Shown here piece after piece: positions 31,526 to 39,876 of a stretch of 52,090 nt of DNA. Made by a program: the position numbers and the translations under genes. Location: the NCBI RefSeq assembly GCF_003585925.1, contig NZ_NRJH01000031.1:1-52090 (forward strand), written 5' to 3'. The stretch comes from Psittacicella melopsittaci (lineage in GTDB: Bacteria > Pseudomonadota > Gammaproteobacteria > Enterobacterales > Psittacicellaceae). How positions within the stretch are numbered: position 1 is the stretch's first letter; each line of letters opens with the position of its first letter. The notes beneath the pieces were generated by a model. It worked only from the letters and a program-made list of their open reading frames with translations, did no database searches and had not been told where the DNA came from.

Positions 31526-33190
31526 TTAAGCTTTTGCTTCTGCTTTTGGTGCTGCTTTGAGAATAGCATAAAGCACACCAGTTACAATTGAACCTACAGC
31601 AATTGCCACAAAGTAAGTTAATACGTGGTTTACTGTAAATGCAACTAATACCCCACCGTGTGGTGCATTTAATTGTACGCCTGCTAGCATTGAGATAGCA
31701 CCAGCAATAGCACCACCTAGAGCCGAAGAAGCAATTACACGTAATGGGTCTGCAGCTGCAAATGGAATAGCACCTTCAGAGATAAAGCATAGACCTAAAA
31801 CAAAGGCTACGTTACCTGAGTCACGTTGTGGAGCTGTGAATTTACGACGAGCAATCCAAGTTGCAATTGCCATACCAATAGGTGGCACCATACCTGCAGC
31901 CATTACTGCAGCCATAGGAGTAGTTACGCCTTGTGAAATAAGACCTACAGATACTACATAAGCAGCCTTATTAATTGGACCACCCATATCAATACACATC
32001 ATAGCTCCAAGGATTAGACCTAGAACTAATGCTGAACCACCTTGAAGCGAAGTTAACCAATCAGATAATGATTGAGAAACTACCGATACATAAGGTCCAA
32101 TGAGGTATACAGTTAGTAAACCTACAATTAGAGTAGATAGAAGTGGAAGAATTAATATAGGTTTTAATGAAGTAATTGAAGGTGGTAACTTAATACTTCT
32201 GCTTAAGAACAGAGTTACATAACCTGATAAGAAACCTGTAACAATTGCTCCTAGGAAACCAGCTCCAAGGTTAGTTACTAAGAAACCTGTAATTAAACCT
32301 GAAGCTAAACCTGGACGGTCTGCAATTGAGTAAGCAACATATCCTGAGAATACAGCAAGCATAATTGCAAATGCTGAACCACCACCAATGGTCATTAGGG
32401 CTGCTGGTAAAGTACCTTCTTCTTGGAAAGCATTAGGACCAAATAAGAAGCTTAGAGCAATTAATAATCCCCCAGCTACCGTAATTGGTAACATGTGAGA
32501 TACACCTGTCATTAAGTGACGGTAAATTGCTTGCCAGCCCCCTTCGCTCTTAGCTGTTTCGGTGCTAGAGCTAGAAGTAGCTACTTTAGACTGATAAGGT
32601 TTTGCTTGAGCAAATGCCTTTTCAAATTCTTGCGCTGTATTTTTTAGAGCTGCTTTAGTTGAAGTGTGGTAGAAAGGACGACCTTCAAATTTACTTAAAT
32701 CAACTTCAATATCTGTTGCTGCAAATACTAGGTCAGCAGCTGCCACTTCTTCTGGAGATAATGGGTTACCTACACCCTGTTGTCCACGAGTTTCTACTTT
32801 AATATTCCAGCCTTTACTTTTACAGTAAGCTTCGATAGCTTCGGCTGACATAAAAGTATGCGCTACCCCAGTAGGACATGCAGTTACGGCAACGATATTT
32901 TTTACTCCTGAAGTTTCTGTAGCAGCTTTAGCGTTTTCTACAGTATTAACTACTACAGGTTTAGCTGCTTCAAGAGTAGCACGAGTATTGTCAGCTAGTT
33001 TTTGTAAGTCAACTACTGCAACAGCAAGACCATTAACTTTTGCGTCAGTAACTTGGTTTTCCAGGCTAAGACGTAAATCTGCAGCAAAGGCATCATCAAC
33101 TAATTGATGTCCTGCTTGGCTCAGAAGAGTTTTAGCCAGAAGTTCGTAAGCTACGGGAAGAGCAGATGATTTTGTTAGATAAATATTCAT
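31526..33190 (-). CDS. fruA: PTS fructose-specific EIIBC component
   Basis: The protein takes up fructose and phosphorylates it to fructose-1-phosphate. Its 554 residues comprise a degenerate IIB' domain (1-90), a IIB domain (about 97-200) with the phosphorylated cysteine C105 in VAVTACPTGVAHTFMSAEA, a linker, and a membrane IIC domain (about 225-550). The IIC domain shows HMLPITVAGGLLIALSFLFG and the MCIDMGGPINKAAYV segment. It is the last gene of fruB-fruK-fruA and lies 69 bp after fruK. The phosphate comes from the FruB protein. Confidence 0.95.
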   Translation of the reverse strand: MNIYLTKSSALPVAYELLAKTLLSQAGHQLVDDAFAADLRLSLENQVTDAKVNGLAVAVVDLQKLADNTRATLEAAKPVVVNTVENAKAATETSGVKNIVAVTACPTGVAHTFMSAEAIEAYCKSKGWNIKVETRGQQGVGNPLSPEEVAAADLVFAATDIEVDLSKFEGRPFYHTSTKAALKNTAQEFEKAFAQAKPYQSKVATSSSSTETAKSEGGWQAIYRHLMTGVSHMLPITVAGGLLIALSFLFGPNAFQEEGTLPAALMTIGGGSAFAIMLAVFSGYVAYSIADRPGLASGLITGFLVTNLGAGFLGAIVTGFLSGYVTLFLSRSIKLPPSITSLKPILILPLLSTLIVGLLTVYLIGPYVSVVSQSLSDWLTSLQGGSALVLGLILGAMMCIDMGGPINKAAYVVSVGLISQGVTTPMAAVMAAGMVPPIGMAIATWIARRKFTAPQRDSGNVAFVLGLCFISEGAIPFAAADPLRVIASSALGGAIAGAISMLAGVQLNAPHGGVLVAFTVNHVLTYFVAIAVGSIVTGVLYAILKAAPKAEAKA

Positions 33191-33259
33191 TGTACTTCCT
33201 TATTGCCGCCTTCCTTAAAGGAACTAGGCAATTTGGTGGGTTAAAAAAGGAACAAATTT

Positions 33260-34198
33260 TTAAGCAATTTTGCTTACTGTTACTTGAGCTAGGAAAGGAT
33301 CTAGAGTTTCTAGGCTTTCTACCCCAACATTACCTTGAGTTACTGCATAAGCAGAGATCGCCGAAGCAAAGCGTAAAGTTTGCTCAGGGTCAAGGTTATT
33401 TACGAGGCTATAAATAAAGCCTGCAACCATAGAGTCACCAGCCCCTACTGTTGAAACTACATTAGTAATTTTTGGCGGTTGAGCTTGGTAAACAAAATCT
33501 TTAGTTACCCATAATGAACCTTTAGCTCCCATAGATACTACAACATTAGTAATACCTTGAGCGTTTAATTGGCGTGCTGCTGCTAAAACTTGTTCAATAG
33601 AGTCGAATTTAGTTTGTGTTAAAACTTCTAATTCTCTCCAGTTAGGTTTAATTAACCAAGGGTTAGCTTGTAAACCTACTTCTAATGCTTTATTTGAGCT
33701 ATCAAAAATAACTTTGCAACCTAAAGCATTTAATTGTTCTAACCAAGCTTTAAAATCTGCAAGTTCTACACCACGTGGTAAAGAACCACAAACAGCAACA
33801 TAATCAAAGCCTTTTAATTGCTCAAGAGTTTGTTGCACAAAAGCTTGCCAATCGGCTGGAGTTACTGTAAAACCTTGGAAGTTTAAGTCAGTTACTTCGC
33901 CGTCTTCTTGAGTAACTTTAATATTTACACGTGTTTTCCCCGCAACACGAGCAAATTTGTCTTCAATGCCATATTTAGCAAATTCAGCTTCAAAGTCACC
34001 TTTGTTATCTGCACCTAAAAAACCAGTAACTGTGCTTTGTACTTTTAAATCTGCTAAAACTTTAGCAACGTTGATTCCTTTACCAGCTGGGTATAAACCT
34101 AAAGTTTCTACAGTGTTTACTTCACCAACTTCGATTTCCCCTACACGACCTACAAGGTCCATAGCTGGGTTTAAAGTAATGGTTGCTACTTTAGTCAT
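33260..34198 (-). CDS. fruK: 1-phosphofructokinase
   Basis: FruK phosphorylates fructose-1-phosphate to fructose-1,6-bisphosphate. The 312-residue protein is a PfkB-family kinase: TITLNPAMDLVGRVG at the N-terminus, GLYPAGKGINVAKVL, and the C-terminal anion-hole motif GAGDSMVAG with catalytic D255. It lies between fruB and fruA in the same orientation, 19 bp after fruB, so translation follows closely on one mRNA. Confidence 0.95.
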   Translation of the reverse strand: MTKVATITLNPAMDLVGRVGEIEVGEVNTVETLGLYPAGKGINVAKVLADLKVQSTVTGFLGADNKGDFEAEFAKYGIEDKFARVAGKTRVNIKVTQEDGEVTDLNFQGFTVTPADWQAFVQQTLEQLKGFDYVAVCGSLPRGVELADFKAWLEQLNALGCKVIFDSSNKALEVGLQANPWLIKPNWRELEVLTQTKFDSIEQVLAAARQLNAQGITNVVVSMGAKGSLWVTKDFVYQAQPPKITNVVSTVGAGDSMVAGFIYSLVNNLDPEQTLRFASAISAYAVTQGNVGVESLETLDPFLAQVTVSKIA

Positions 34199-34217
34199 GT
34201 TAAAAATTCTCCTGAAA

Positions 34218-35429
34218 TTATTCGCCTAAACCTTCGGCAATAGCTTTACCAATTGCAGCTATAGCTTGTTCTGCGTCTTCACCTGTAGCAACAAAGCGAA
34301 GTTCGCTACCTTTAGTTGCACCTAGACCTGTTACACGTACCATAGATTTAGCTTTAACTGGAGCTGAACCTGTAGTTAAGTTTTCTACGGTAATTTCAGA
34401 TTTAAATTGTTTACATACGCGTACTAATTCAGTTGAAGGACGAGCGTGTAAACCGTTATCATTGTGAATTACAAAAGTACCAACTACGCTGTTTTGCTCA
34501 ACTGCTGGTGCTGCTGGAACTTCAGGAACTGTAGGTACAGTTGGAACTTTAGATAAGCTTGGTGCTTGCGAAGCTGCTGGAGTTGCTGAAGTTGGTGCAC
34601 TTAGACCAAATACGCCAAGAACGCCATTTAAGTCCGCAGTAGTTAAAGTAGTAGCTTGGTTTACTAAAGTAGCTAGAGCCTTAGCATCACCTGCCCCTGT
34701 AAATACAAGGTTAACTAGAGCTTTTACTGGTTTACCATTGCAAGTTACTGCTGAAGTAGGACGAACTAAAGCTAAACCATTAGCTTTTGCACCTTGTGTT
34801 GCACTTGATAACCATAAGCCCGAACCTAAGTGAATTGGAGCAAATTTAAAGGCACTGGTAAAGTATTCTGGGGTTGCATAACCTTGCGCTAAAAGATTAG
34901 CTGCGTTTAAGGCTAATAAACCTGTAATTTCTGTTGCTTGCGCGTTTAAATCAACTAAGGCTGCTGAAGTAATTGGTAGATTAGTTACAGGAGCTTGAGT
35001 ATCGCCGTTAATTAATTTAATTAACTCAGCTTTACTTGTAGCCTTAGCTAAAGCTGCAGCTTCTTCTTCCTCACCAATAATATTAGTAATTGCTTTTAAA
35101 ATAGGTAAGTGTTCGTTTGAACTTGCTGCTATACCAAAAGCAACGTAGGTTTTATCACCTTCGTCATTCCATACTACCCCTTCAGGGAATTGTACTACTG
35201 CAACACCTGTAGTTTTTACAAGGTTACGTGTTTTAGTTGTACCGTGTGGAATTGCCACTCCATTGTCTAGATATGTTGAAGTTTGTTGTTCACGTTCAAT
35301 CATACCGTCAACATAGCCTGGGTCTACACGACCGTTATCAGCTAAAAGTTTAGCAACAATGCGAATAGCTTCTTCTTTGGTAGCTGCTTTTTGATTTAAT
35401 AAAACATCATTTTCATTAATATTTAACAT
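34218..35429 (-). CDS. fruB: PTS fructose EIIA-HPr fusion (diphosphoryl transfer protein)
   Basis: This fused PTS protein passes phosphate to FruA. It has 403 residues. An EIIA domain (about 1-145) carries active H62 in GVAIPHGTT. A central M domain (about 155-275) follows, then an Ala/Pro/Val-rich linker (about 278-313) with a repeated PTVP/PEVP pattern. The C-terminal HPr domain (about 315-403) carries active H328 in GLHARPS. The serine-46-like SMVRVTGLGA region is present. It is the first gene of the fru operon, and a leader of about 257 nt separates it from its predicted promoter. Confidence 0.95.
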   Translation of the reverse strand: MLNINENDVLLNQKAATKEEAIRIVAKLLADNGRVDPGYVDGMIEREQQTSTYLDNGVAIPHGTTKTRNLVKTTGVAVVQFPEGVVWNDEGDKTYVAFGIAASSNEHLPILKAITNIIGEEEEAAALAKATSKAELIKLINGDTQAPVTNLPITSAALVDLNAQATEITGLLALNAANLLAQGYATPEYFTSAFKFAPIHLGSGLWLSSATQGAKANGLALVRPTSAVTCNGKPVKALVNLVFTGAGDAKALATLVNQATTLTTADLNGVLGVFGLSAPTSATPAASQAPSLSKVPTVPTVPEVPAAPAVEQNSVVGTFVIHNDNGLHARPSTELVRVCKQFKSEITVENLTTGSAPVKAKSMVRVTGLGATKGSELRFVATGEDAEQAIAAIGKAIAEGLGE

Positions 35430-35701
35430 GAATGATCCCTAGTTGTTTTATTACTCTGCTCGGAACAGAGATGATTAATAAGAAAGCTTGAGATAGTCCA
35501 AGCACCTAGCAAATTTAGTTAAGTAAAGAGAGCGTGTCTATTAGCTCTATTCTTTGCTTACCTAAAGGTATAAAAACTCTAAAGACTTTAGGTTAGCGAG
35601 AAAGCTGGTTCGGATAAACCTTAAGAATTTAAAGTAAGGTGAGTTTAAGAAAGCTCTTTCTCCCCTTAAACTTCATCTTTTAACAATTGCTTATTATAGC
35701 A
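35430..35701 (-). promoter_or_regulatory. fruB promoter and long leader
   Basis: The extended -10 TGCTATAAT is on the minus strand at 35693-35701, giving transcription from about 35686 and a leader of about 257 nt. Within the leader, CTCTG and CAGAG can pair near 35455-35471. I see no clear Cra (FruR) operator or CRP site. Confidence 0.5.
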
Positions 35702-35970
35702 GAAAGGCGAGATTACCCCAAAAAAAGCAAGGAATATAAAAGTGCAAAAATGCGATAAAATGGGCAGTTTTTTATGGTGCTCAAGGGTTAAAGACCCTGT
35801 TGCTATAGGGGTTATTAATTAAATAAATTTTTAACAAGAAAAAATAATATTTGCGGGATACTCGCAATGGGGAAGAAAAGTTTTTCTCAAGGAAAAATTA
35901 AGAGAGGAAAATAGAGGCAAAATAGCAAATCTAGCTCAAGAAAGTTAGCAAGCTTAGAGGCAAGGAAAAA
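35702..35970. other. Gene-free spacer upstream of the fru promoter
   Basis: AT-rich sequence without a recognisable gene or strong hairpin. It leads into the 16-bp tandem repeat. Confidence 0.5.
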
Positions 35971-36082
35971 AGCAAGCTAACAAAAAAGCAAGCTAACAAA
36001 AAAGCAAGCTAACAAAAAAGCAAGCTAACAAAAAAGCAAGCTAACAAAAAAGCAAGCTAACAAAAAAGCAAGCTAACAAAAA
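35971..36082. repeat. 16-bp tandem repeat, seven perfect copies
   Basis: AGCAAGCTAACAAAAA is repeated seven times without a single change (starts at 35971, 35987, 36003, 36019, 36035, 36051 and 36067). Perfect identity suggests recent expansion by slippage. It begins about 20 bp beyond the glycosyltransferase terminator. Confidence 0.97.
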
Positions 36083-36100
36083 GGTAAAAGCAAATTAAAC

Positions 36101-36131
36101 AAGATTAAGTCCTGAGCCAGGACTTAATCTT
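36101..36131 (-). terminator. Terminator that includes the stop codon of the second glycosyltransferase
   Basis: AAGATTAAGTCCTG (36101-36114) and CAGGACTTAATCTT (36118-36131) form a perfect 14-bp stem with a 3-base loop. The stop codon at 36124-36126 lies inside the stem. Confidence 0.85.
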
Positions 36132-37392
36132 TTGGGATTAACTCAGGCGGAATTTGTGCCTGCTTTAAGTATTTGTGATAGAGGTGGTAAGGAATCGTAA
36201 AGTTCTTCTCTTGCCAAGGTTTAGTACCAATAAAGTGTAATACTTTTACTTTCTCAAGTTTACTGCGATCAATAAAAGCTTCGAGTTCACTAGGTACCAG
36301 AGTACAATAACTTGCAAGCGTAGCTTGAGCAAGTTCACGAATTTGCTCGAGATGCTTAGTGTAATCTTCTTTGTTCATAGTTACATTATGCGGATCTTTG
36401 AAGTTTACATAATCAGCATCTACTTGCTCAGGAAGCTCGCTTTGGTAGTCAGCTTGATAATAAGAGGCTGCCGCACTAAGTTTTTCCGCATGCAAGGTTT
36501 CATAGCCTAGATCTATTTCTTGCTCTTCTGGCTGCAAGAATTGTAAATAGTCTGGTACAGGTTCGGTTCCGGTACGATATGCCTTGTCATTGAGAGGAAA
36601 ATACAAGTGATCATTGTTTGGATTATAAAAATCATCAAGGCGAAAATAGGTTTTAAATTGCGGCATATTAAAGTGAAGAGGTAAGTATTTTACCCCACCA
36701 TATCTTTTGCCTTCGATATTTAATACATCCTGATCAGGGAAAGTTAAATACTGACGTTTGATCATAGAGTGGACTAAAAAGCCTTTATCTACTCCAGACT
36801 CATGGATAGCCTTTAAGTTAAAGAGTACCATCCCTGAGTTAAAGTAATCGAGCATACTATCCAGACCGAGGTTCTTAATATGTCTAAAGTGATTGCGGTA
36901 GTAGTTAACATTTTCACTATTCCAGCCTACGAGCATACTAAGATAGCGATCTCGTATATCAAAATCGCCGACTACAGCAAAGAACTTGCCCTCAAAATCT
37001 ATTTCATTCATACAGCCCAGATCATCGAGCACGAGCATATCACAGTCGAGATAGAGAACGCGATCAGAGCCGAGCAGATTTAAATCAATAATACTTGGAA
37101 TATAGAGACGCGAAAAACAATCTATCGAAAAGTAACGCGAAAGAACTATATTTCTTAAGCCTTGCGAGTCGAGTTCATAGCTCATTTCAAAGAGATTGAG
37201 AAAACACTCGCCTTGACTTTGTTCACGAACAAACTTTTTTAGCCAATCACTTTGGGCTTTAGTAAAGTTACGTCCTAAGACCACTATTTCGTATTTAGTG
37301 CTTTTGCGGTTAGCCAGCAAAGAACTAATTACCGTGGTTAAATGCACAAAGAATTTTTCATTACAAGTAAAAACTATGGTTAATTTGGACAT
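36124..37392 (-). CDS. Family 8 glycosyltransferase (LPS/cell-surface type)
   Basis: The 422-residue protein has the GT8 fold: IVFTCNEKFFVHLTTVISSLLANRKS at the N-terminus, and the metal-binding DxD motif intact as DCD at residues 116-118 in RVLYLDCDMLVLDDL. The acceptor-side blocks DYFNSGMVLFNLKAI and FPDQDVLN follow, then the conserved late VLHFIGTKPWQ. GT8 enzymes of this kind add glucose or galactose to the LPS core or other surface glycans. Its start overlaps the end of the upstream GT8 gene by 13 bp, so the pair is co-transcribed and probably translationally coupled. The terminator overlaps the stop codon. Confidence 0.9.
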   Translation of the reverse strand: MSKLTIVFTCNEKFFVHLTTVISSLLANRKSTKYEIVVLGRNFTKAQSDWLKKFVREQSQGECFLNLFEMSYELDSQGLRNIVLSRYFSIDCFSRLYIPSIIDLNLLGSDRVLYLDCDMLVLDDLGCMNEIDFEGKFFAVVGDFDIRDRYLSMLVGWNSENVNYYRNHFRHIKNLGLDSMLDYFNSGMVLFNLKAIHESGVDKGFLVHSMIKRQYLTFPDQDVLNIEGKRYGGVKYLPLHFNMPQFKTYFRLDDFYNPNNDHLYFPLNDKAYRTGTEPVPDYLQFLQPEEQEIDLGYETLHAEKLSAAASYYQADYQSELPEQVDADYVNFKDPHNVTMNKEDYTKHLEQIRELAQATLASYCTLVPSELEAFIDRSKLEKVKVLHFIGTKPWQEKNFTIPYHLYHKYLKQAQIPPELIPKD

Positions 37393-38681
37393 AGAGCTAA
37401 AGGAAGGTTAGCGTATTTTAAATAAAACTGATATAAAGTTGTAGCTAAAGTATTAGCTTGGGGATTATGCCAAGGCTTACTGCCAACGCAATGCAGAATT
37501 TTTACCTCTTCGATTTTACTCATATCAAGATAAGTAAAAAGATTTGGCGTCACTCTATAGGCACGGTAATTAATACTTGCAAGTAAACGTTCTTTAATTT
37601 CATGCCAATGTGGCGTATAGTCTTGGTAAGTAAGCTCTTTTTCTTGTAAATCTATAGCTACTTGAGCTCTTGCCTGTTGTTCTGAGTTTGGCTTGGTGGC
37701 TTGAGCCCGAGCAGGAAGCTCTTGATTTTGGTAGCGATTATAGGTTGTCGCGTGCAGAGCTAAAAGCGAGTTATCTTGTTGGCTTTGCTCTTGGGCAAAA
37801 GTTAAACTCGGTTGCTCGCTGGCGTTGCTTGCCTCTAAAGCCTTGGCTTGGCGAGGCGAGCTTGGCGTTGGAGCTTGCCATAAGTACGCAGGTACAGCTT
37901 GAGTTCCCAGACGACTAGCAAGAGAATTTATATTCACCATTAATTTATCGCGCGCGGGCTTAAATTCTTTTACTTGCCATGCACAGTCTTGGTGCAAGTT
38001 ATAACTTGGGGCAAGGTATAAAGCTCCCCCTTGTTGTTGAGCAAAAACATTTAATAAAGCTCGACTTGGCTGCATAAAATCTAGCCCCGAGGTATCTTGA
38101 GGAACTAAAGTTAGTTGCTCGAGTGTACGTAATTTAGCCAGATTTAATAAAATTACGCCAGTATTAAAGTAGTCTAAAACACTTTGCAGAGGCAATTGTT
38201 TAATTTGAGCAATAATTTCAAGAAAGCCTCGCACAGTTTGGTGTTGGCTACCATTTAAACGCAGTAAATATTTTTGGTAAATATGATAATCGTTTACTAC
38301 CGCAAATACTTTGTCTTGGAAATCTAAACTTACTAGCTCGCTCAGGTCATCAAGGACAAGAGTATCTGTTGCCAGATATAAAATGCGGTCGCTATTGAGT
38401 TGAGCAAAAATTTGCGGTAAAGCAAGTAATACTTGCTCATGGCGAGCCAGTTTAAGCTCAGGCAAGAGCTCGAGGGGCATAGGACGCATGCGTGCTATGC
38501 AGTTATGCATTTGGATAAAGTGTTTGAGCCAAGCAATTTGTTGGGGATTAAAATCTTGATAAAAAATAAAAATAGTGTAACTTGTAGTACTTTTTTTGTT
38601 CTTTAGTAAAGAAGCAAGGGAAGTTACAAGTTGGAGGTAATAGTTTTTATCACAGATATAAACTAGAGATAGGCTTTGCAT
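37380..38681 (-). CDS. Family 8 glycosyltransferase paralogue with altered DxD motif
   Basis: The 433-residue protein is a GT8 relative of its downstream neighbour. It shares LVYICDKNYYLQLVTSLASLLKNKKS, DYFNTGVILLNLAKL and VKILHCVGSKPWH. At the DxD position it has ATD (residues 104-106, in RILYLATDTLVLDDL), so the first aspartate, which normally helps hold the Mn2+/UDP-sugar, is lost. A Gln/Ala/Ser-rich low-complexity insert lies at about residues 268-350. It may be inactive or act as a partner for the intact enzyme. No Shine-Dalgarno is visible ahead of the ATG. Confidence 0.85.
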   Translation of the reverse strand: MQSLSLVYICDKNYYLQLVTSLASLLKNKKSTTSYTIFIFYQDFNPQQIAWLKHFIQMHNCIARMRPMPLELLPELKLARHEQVLLALPQIFAQLNSDRILYLATDTLVLDDLSELVSLDFQDKVFAVVNDYHIYQKYLLRLNGSQHQTVRGFLEIIAQIKQLPLQSVLDYFNTGVILLNLAKLRTLEQLTLVPQDTSGLDFMQPSRALLNVFAQQQGGALYLAPSYNLHQDCAWQVKEFKPARDKLMVNINSLASRLGTQAVPAYLWQAPTPSSPRQAKALEASNASEQPSLTFAQEQSQQDNSLLALHATTYNRYQNQELPARAQATKPNSEQQARAQVAIDLQEKELTYQDYTPHWHEIKERLLASINYRAYRVTPNLFTYLDMSKIEEVKILHCVGSKPWHNPQANTLATTLYQFYLKYANLPLALCPN

Positions 38682-38775
38682 AGTTATTTTAATAAAAGGG
38701 ATAGTTTTTTCTTTAGACAGATAAAGTCAAAGATAGTTCTATTATAAAACAAAAAGTCTTTGCCTCAGGTAGCAG

Positions 38776-38784
38776 TGCTATAAT
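38776..38784 (+). promoter_or_regulatory. Extended -10 promoter of rnhB
   Basis: TGCTATAAT lies 36 bp ahead of the rnhB ATG, in the gap to the divergent glycosyltransferase gene. Confidence 0.65.
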
Positions 38785-38820
38785 TTAACTTTAGAAAAAA
38801 AATTAACAGAGAAAAAATTT

Positions 38821-39687
38821 ATGACTATAAGTACTCTCGAGCACGAGGATTTAACTAAATTTACCCAAGAGCAACAAGGGTATATTCTTATAGGTGCCGA
38901 TGAGGCAGGGCGTGGTTGCATGTTTGGTCCAGTAGTTACAGCAGCAGCCTTAATTGGCTTTGTTGATTATGCTACGCTTAACCAACTCCAAGCCTTACCT
39001 TTGGCACAGCGTTGGCAGCAAATGCAACAGCAACAACGTCAAGTAGAGCAAGGCGAGCACATCAACCCTTATTACCAGAGCTTAGGGTTACAGCTGGATA
39101 TAGCTCGCACTAAAGATCTTCTTACTTATGCTGCCAAATCGGTAGATTCCAAGAAAATTTCCGAGAAAAAACGTCACTCGCTTTATCAAGAGTTTATCTC
39201 ACAAGGGCAAGAAGGAAAAATTCTTTTTGCTATAGAAGAGGGCAGTGTTGCTGAAATAGCCCAAAAGAATATTCTCCATGCTTCTTTGGCAGCCATGTCG
39301 CGTGCGGTATTACAAGTAGTTGCTCAACTCGAAGAGCGTTGTCAGCAATACGGGATTGATTTTGCCAAAATCCGCTCGCAAATTGTTGTCCTGATTGACG
39401 GTAACCAAAAATTACCTGATTTAGGTGACTTAACTCAGCAGGCGGTGGTAAAAGGTGATGCCCTAGTAAGAGAAATTTCTGTAGCTTCAATTTTAGCTAA
39501 AAATTATCGTGATCTCTTAATGCAAGAGATGAGTCAACTGCCACAATATGCCAACTACAAGGTTGACAAACACAAGGGCTATGTTACTGCCGAACATGTT
39601 GAATTGCTCTTTAAATATGGTCCGTCGGATCAACATCGCCAAGACTATCGTCAAGTGCGTTTAGCGAGTCAAAAAGCTAAAGCTTAG
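38821..39687 (+). CDS. rnhB: Ribonuclease HII with an internal insertion
   Basis: RNase HII removes ribonucleotides from DNA. The acidic active-site residues are present: D27 and E28 (GADEAGRG), D193 (VLIDGN) and D213 (VVKGDALVREISVASILAK). HKGYVTAEHVELL and the C-terminal HRQDYRQVR fit the family. E. coli RnhB has 198 residues and this one 288. Most of the extra length is an insert of about 60 residues (about 48-106, Gln-rich MQQQQRQVEQGEH) between GPVVTAAALIG and VDSKKISEKKRHSLYQE, with smaller additions near 170-185. The insert is in a surface loop before the DSKK motif. The gene is monocistronic. Confidence 0.93.
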   Translation: MTISTLEHEDLTKFTQEQQGYILIGADEAGRGCMFGPVVTAAALIGFVDYATLNQLQALPLAQRWQQMQQQQRQVEQGEHINPYYQSLGLQLDIARTKDLLTYAAKSVDSKKISEKKRHSLYQEFISQGQEGKILFAIEEGSVAEIAQKNILHASLAAMSRAVLQVVAQLEERCQQYGIDFAKIRSQIVVLIDGNQKLPDLGDLTQQAVVKGDALVREISVASILAKNYRDLLMQEMSQLPQYANYKVDKHKGYVTAEHVELLFKYGPSDQHRQDYRQVRLASQKAKA

Positions 39688-39705
39688 GCTTTTAAAGCAA
39701 AAAAG

Positions 39706-39721
39706 TGTGACCTAAGTCACA
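39706..39721 (+). promoter_or_regulatory. CRP-cAMP binding site upstream of cpdA
   Basis: TGTGACCTAAGTCACA is a nearly symmetric CRP site. Candidate -10 boxes at 39753-39758 (TATTAT) and 39761-39766 (TATATT) place it about 50 to 60 bp upstream of transcription, a normal class I distance. Confidence 0.75.
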
Positions 39722-39876
39722 AAATCAAATGTTTGTCCTTTTTTCTCCTTGCTATTATGTTATATTTAAGGTAATTAAAACCCAAATAATAAGCTCTCAA
39801 TTAAATTTTTTGCCCAACTCTGCGTAAGAGAAGCCGAGATTGATTGGATGCTTGTCAAATCTACTTAGGCACATCT

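Noticed and set aside
35600..35640. GGTTCGGATAAACC as a tRNA T-arm
   Set aside because: The T-loop pattern is wrong and no cloverleaf can be drawn around it. No tRNA gene was recognised anywhere in the window.
35971..36082. Possible CRISPR array
   Set aside because: Units are directly abutting with no unique spacers, and no cas gene is present. The same holds for every other repeat in the window.
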